Of a DNA stretch of 64,000 nt, positions 63,956 to 64,000 are shown one piece after another (positions within the stretch are counted from its first letter, which is position 1; the number at the start of each line of letters is the position of its first letter). Location of the stretch: assembly GCA_013335535.1 (NCBI GenBank), contig JAAXVL010000002.1:434001-498000 (forward strand), in the 5' to 3' direction. Made by a program: the position numbers and the translations under genes. The stretch is from Azonexaceae bacterium (GTDB lineage: Bacteria > Pseudomonadota > Gammaproteobacteria > Burkholderiales > Rhodocyclaceae). The notes under the pieces were generated by a model. It had not been told where the DNA came from, searched no databases, and saw only the letters and a program-made list of their open reading frames with translations.

Positions 63956-64000
63956 ATGGACAACGCTCTACTCGATATCGGTCTTCCCGCCGTCCTCATC
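63956..64000 (+). CDS. Start of a membrane protein gene, cut by the window end
   Basis: Only 15 codons (MDNALLDIGLPAVLI) are present, preceded by a weak AGCGAGA-type ribosome site. The hydrophobic N-terminus would suit a transporter such as a bile acid:Na+ symporter, but the window is too short to say. Confidence 0.4.
   Translation, partial: MDNALLDIGLPAVLI

Overview
This looks like a chromosomal segment of a high-GC betaproteobacterium. The best inferred fit is the Rhodocyclales (Dechloromonas/Azonexus-like). The grounds are the conserved betaproteobacterial gene blocks (yraN-diaA-dolP, rpsU-yqeY-dnaG-rpoD, leuS-lptE-holA), an IF-1 of the long 86-residue type, a DUF3422 protein and a bacteriohemerythrin. 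The taxonomic call is an inference from gene content, not from a comparison. Almost all of the sequence is coding. I see no phage, insertion sequence, integron or CRISPR array.

Layout. 1-7.5 kb: dolP, diaA, a HIRAN-domain gene and yraN on the minus strand, divergent from rsmI; then an FHA protein, pyrC, a lipoprotein, a DUF3025 gene, infA with a TTG start, and a transglutaminase. 7.7-15.2 kb: leuA, an Lrp/AsnC regulator, an ankyrin protein, the RNase P RNA gene (rnpB), an NTF2/Cds6-like protein, a PrmC-like methyltransferase, and a lipoprotein / ECF sigma / anti-sigma cluster. 15.2-17.8 kb: a secreted subtilisin-like autotransporter preceded by a good sigma-70 promoter and a class I cyclic-di-GMP riboswitch (GEMM-I). 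17.8-24.4 kb: arfB, a CAU-anticodon tRNA, the macromolecular synthesis operon rpoD-dnaG-yqeY-rpsU, and tsaD. 24.4-28.8 kb: an MgtC-family protein, a cupin, tpx, DUF3422, a 32-codon reading frame and an AbrB-type permease. 28.8-36.6 kb: an AfuABC-type importer, a porin and a TctDE-like two-component system. 36.6-49.2 kb: plsY, folB, a ZIP transporter, ybaK, xerD, ogt, gcdH, a bacteriohemerythrin, proA, holA, lptE and leuS. 49.3-57.7 kb: uvrD, a qor/TAXI/ParA operon and a large hybrid histidine kinase. 57.7-64 kb: a LysR regulator, pirin, a WrbA-like flavoprotein, a double-receiver protein, a sialidase-fold lipoprotein-like pair, an ECHDC3-like crotonase, a DUF4242 protein and the start of one more gene.

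Three signals go beyond routine annotation. First, the c-di-GMP riboswitch in front of the surface protease, with a possible Shine-Dalgarno-masking hairpin, suggests direct second-messenger control of cell-surface proteolysis. Second, a 36-nt repeat (ATTTCGATTTTGGCC, 2 nt, TTTTTCCGGTTGACCGTGG) occurs eight times in 64 kb. Most copies are intergenic, two overlap stop codons, and one lies in frame inside the anti-sigma factor. Third, the same 17-bp direct-repeat site, CTTTCG-N5-CTTTCG, lies exactly 10 bp upstream of a -10-like hexamer in front of both the importer operon and the porin. It is a strong candidate operator for the adjacent OmpR-family regulator.
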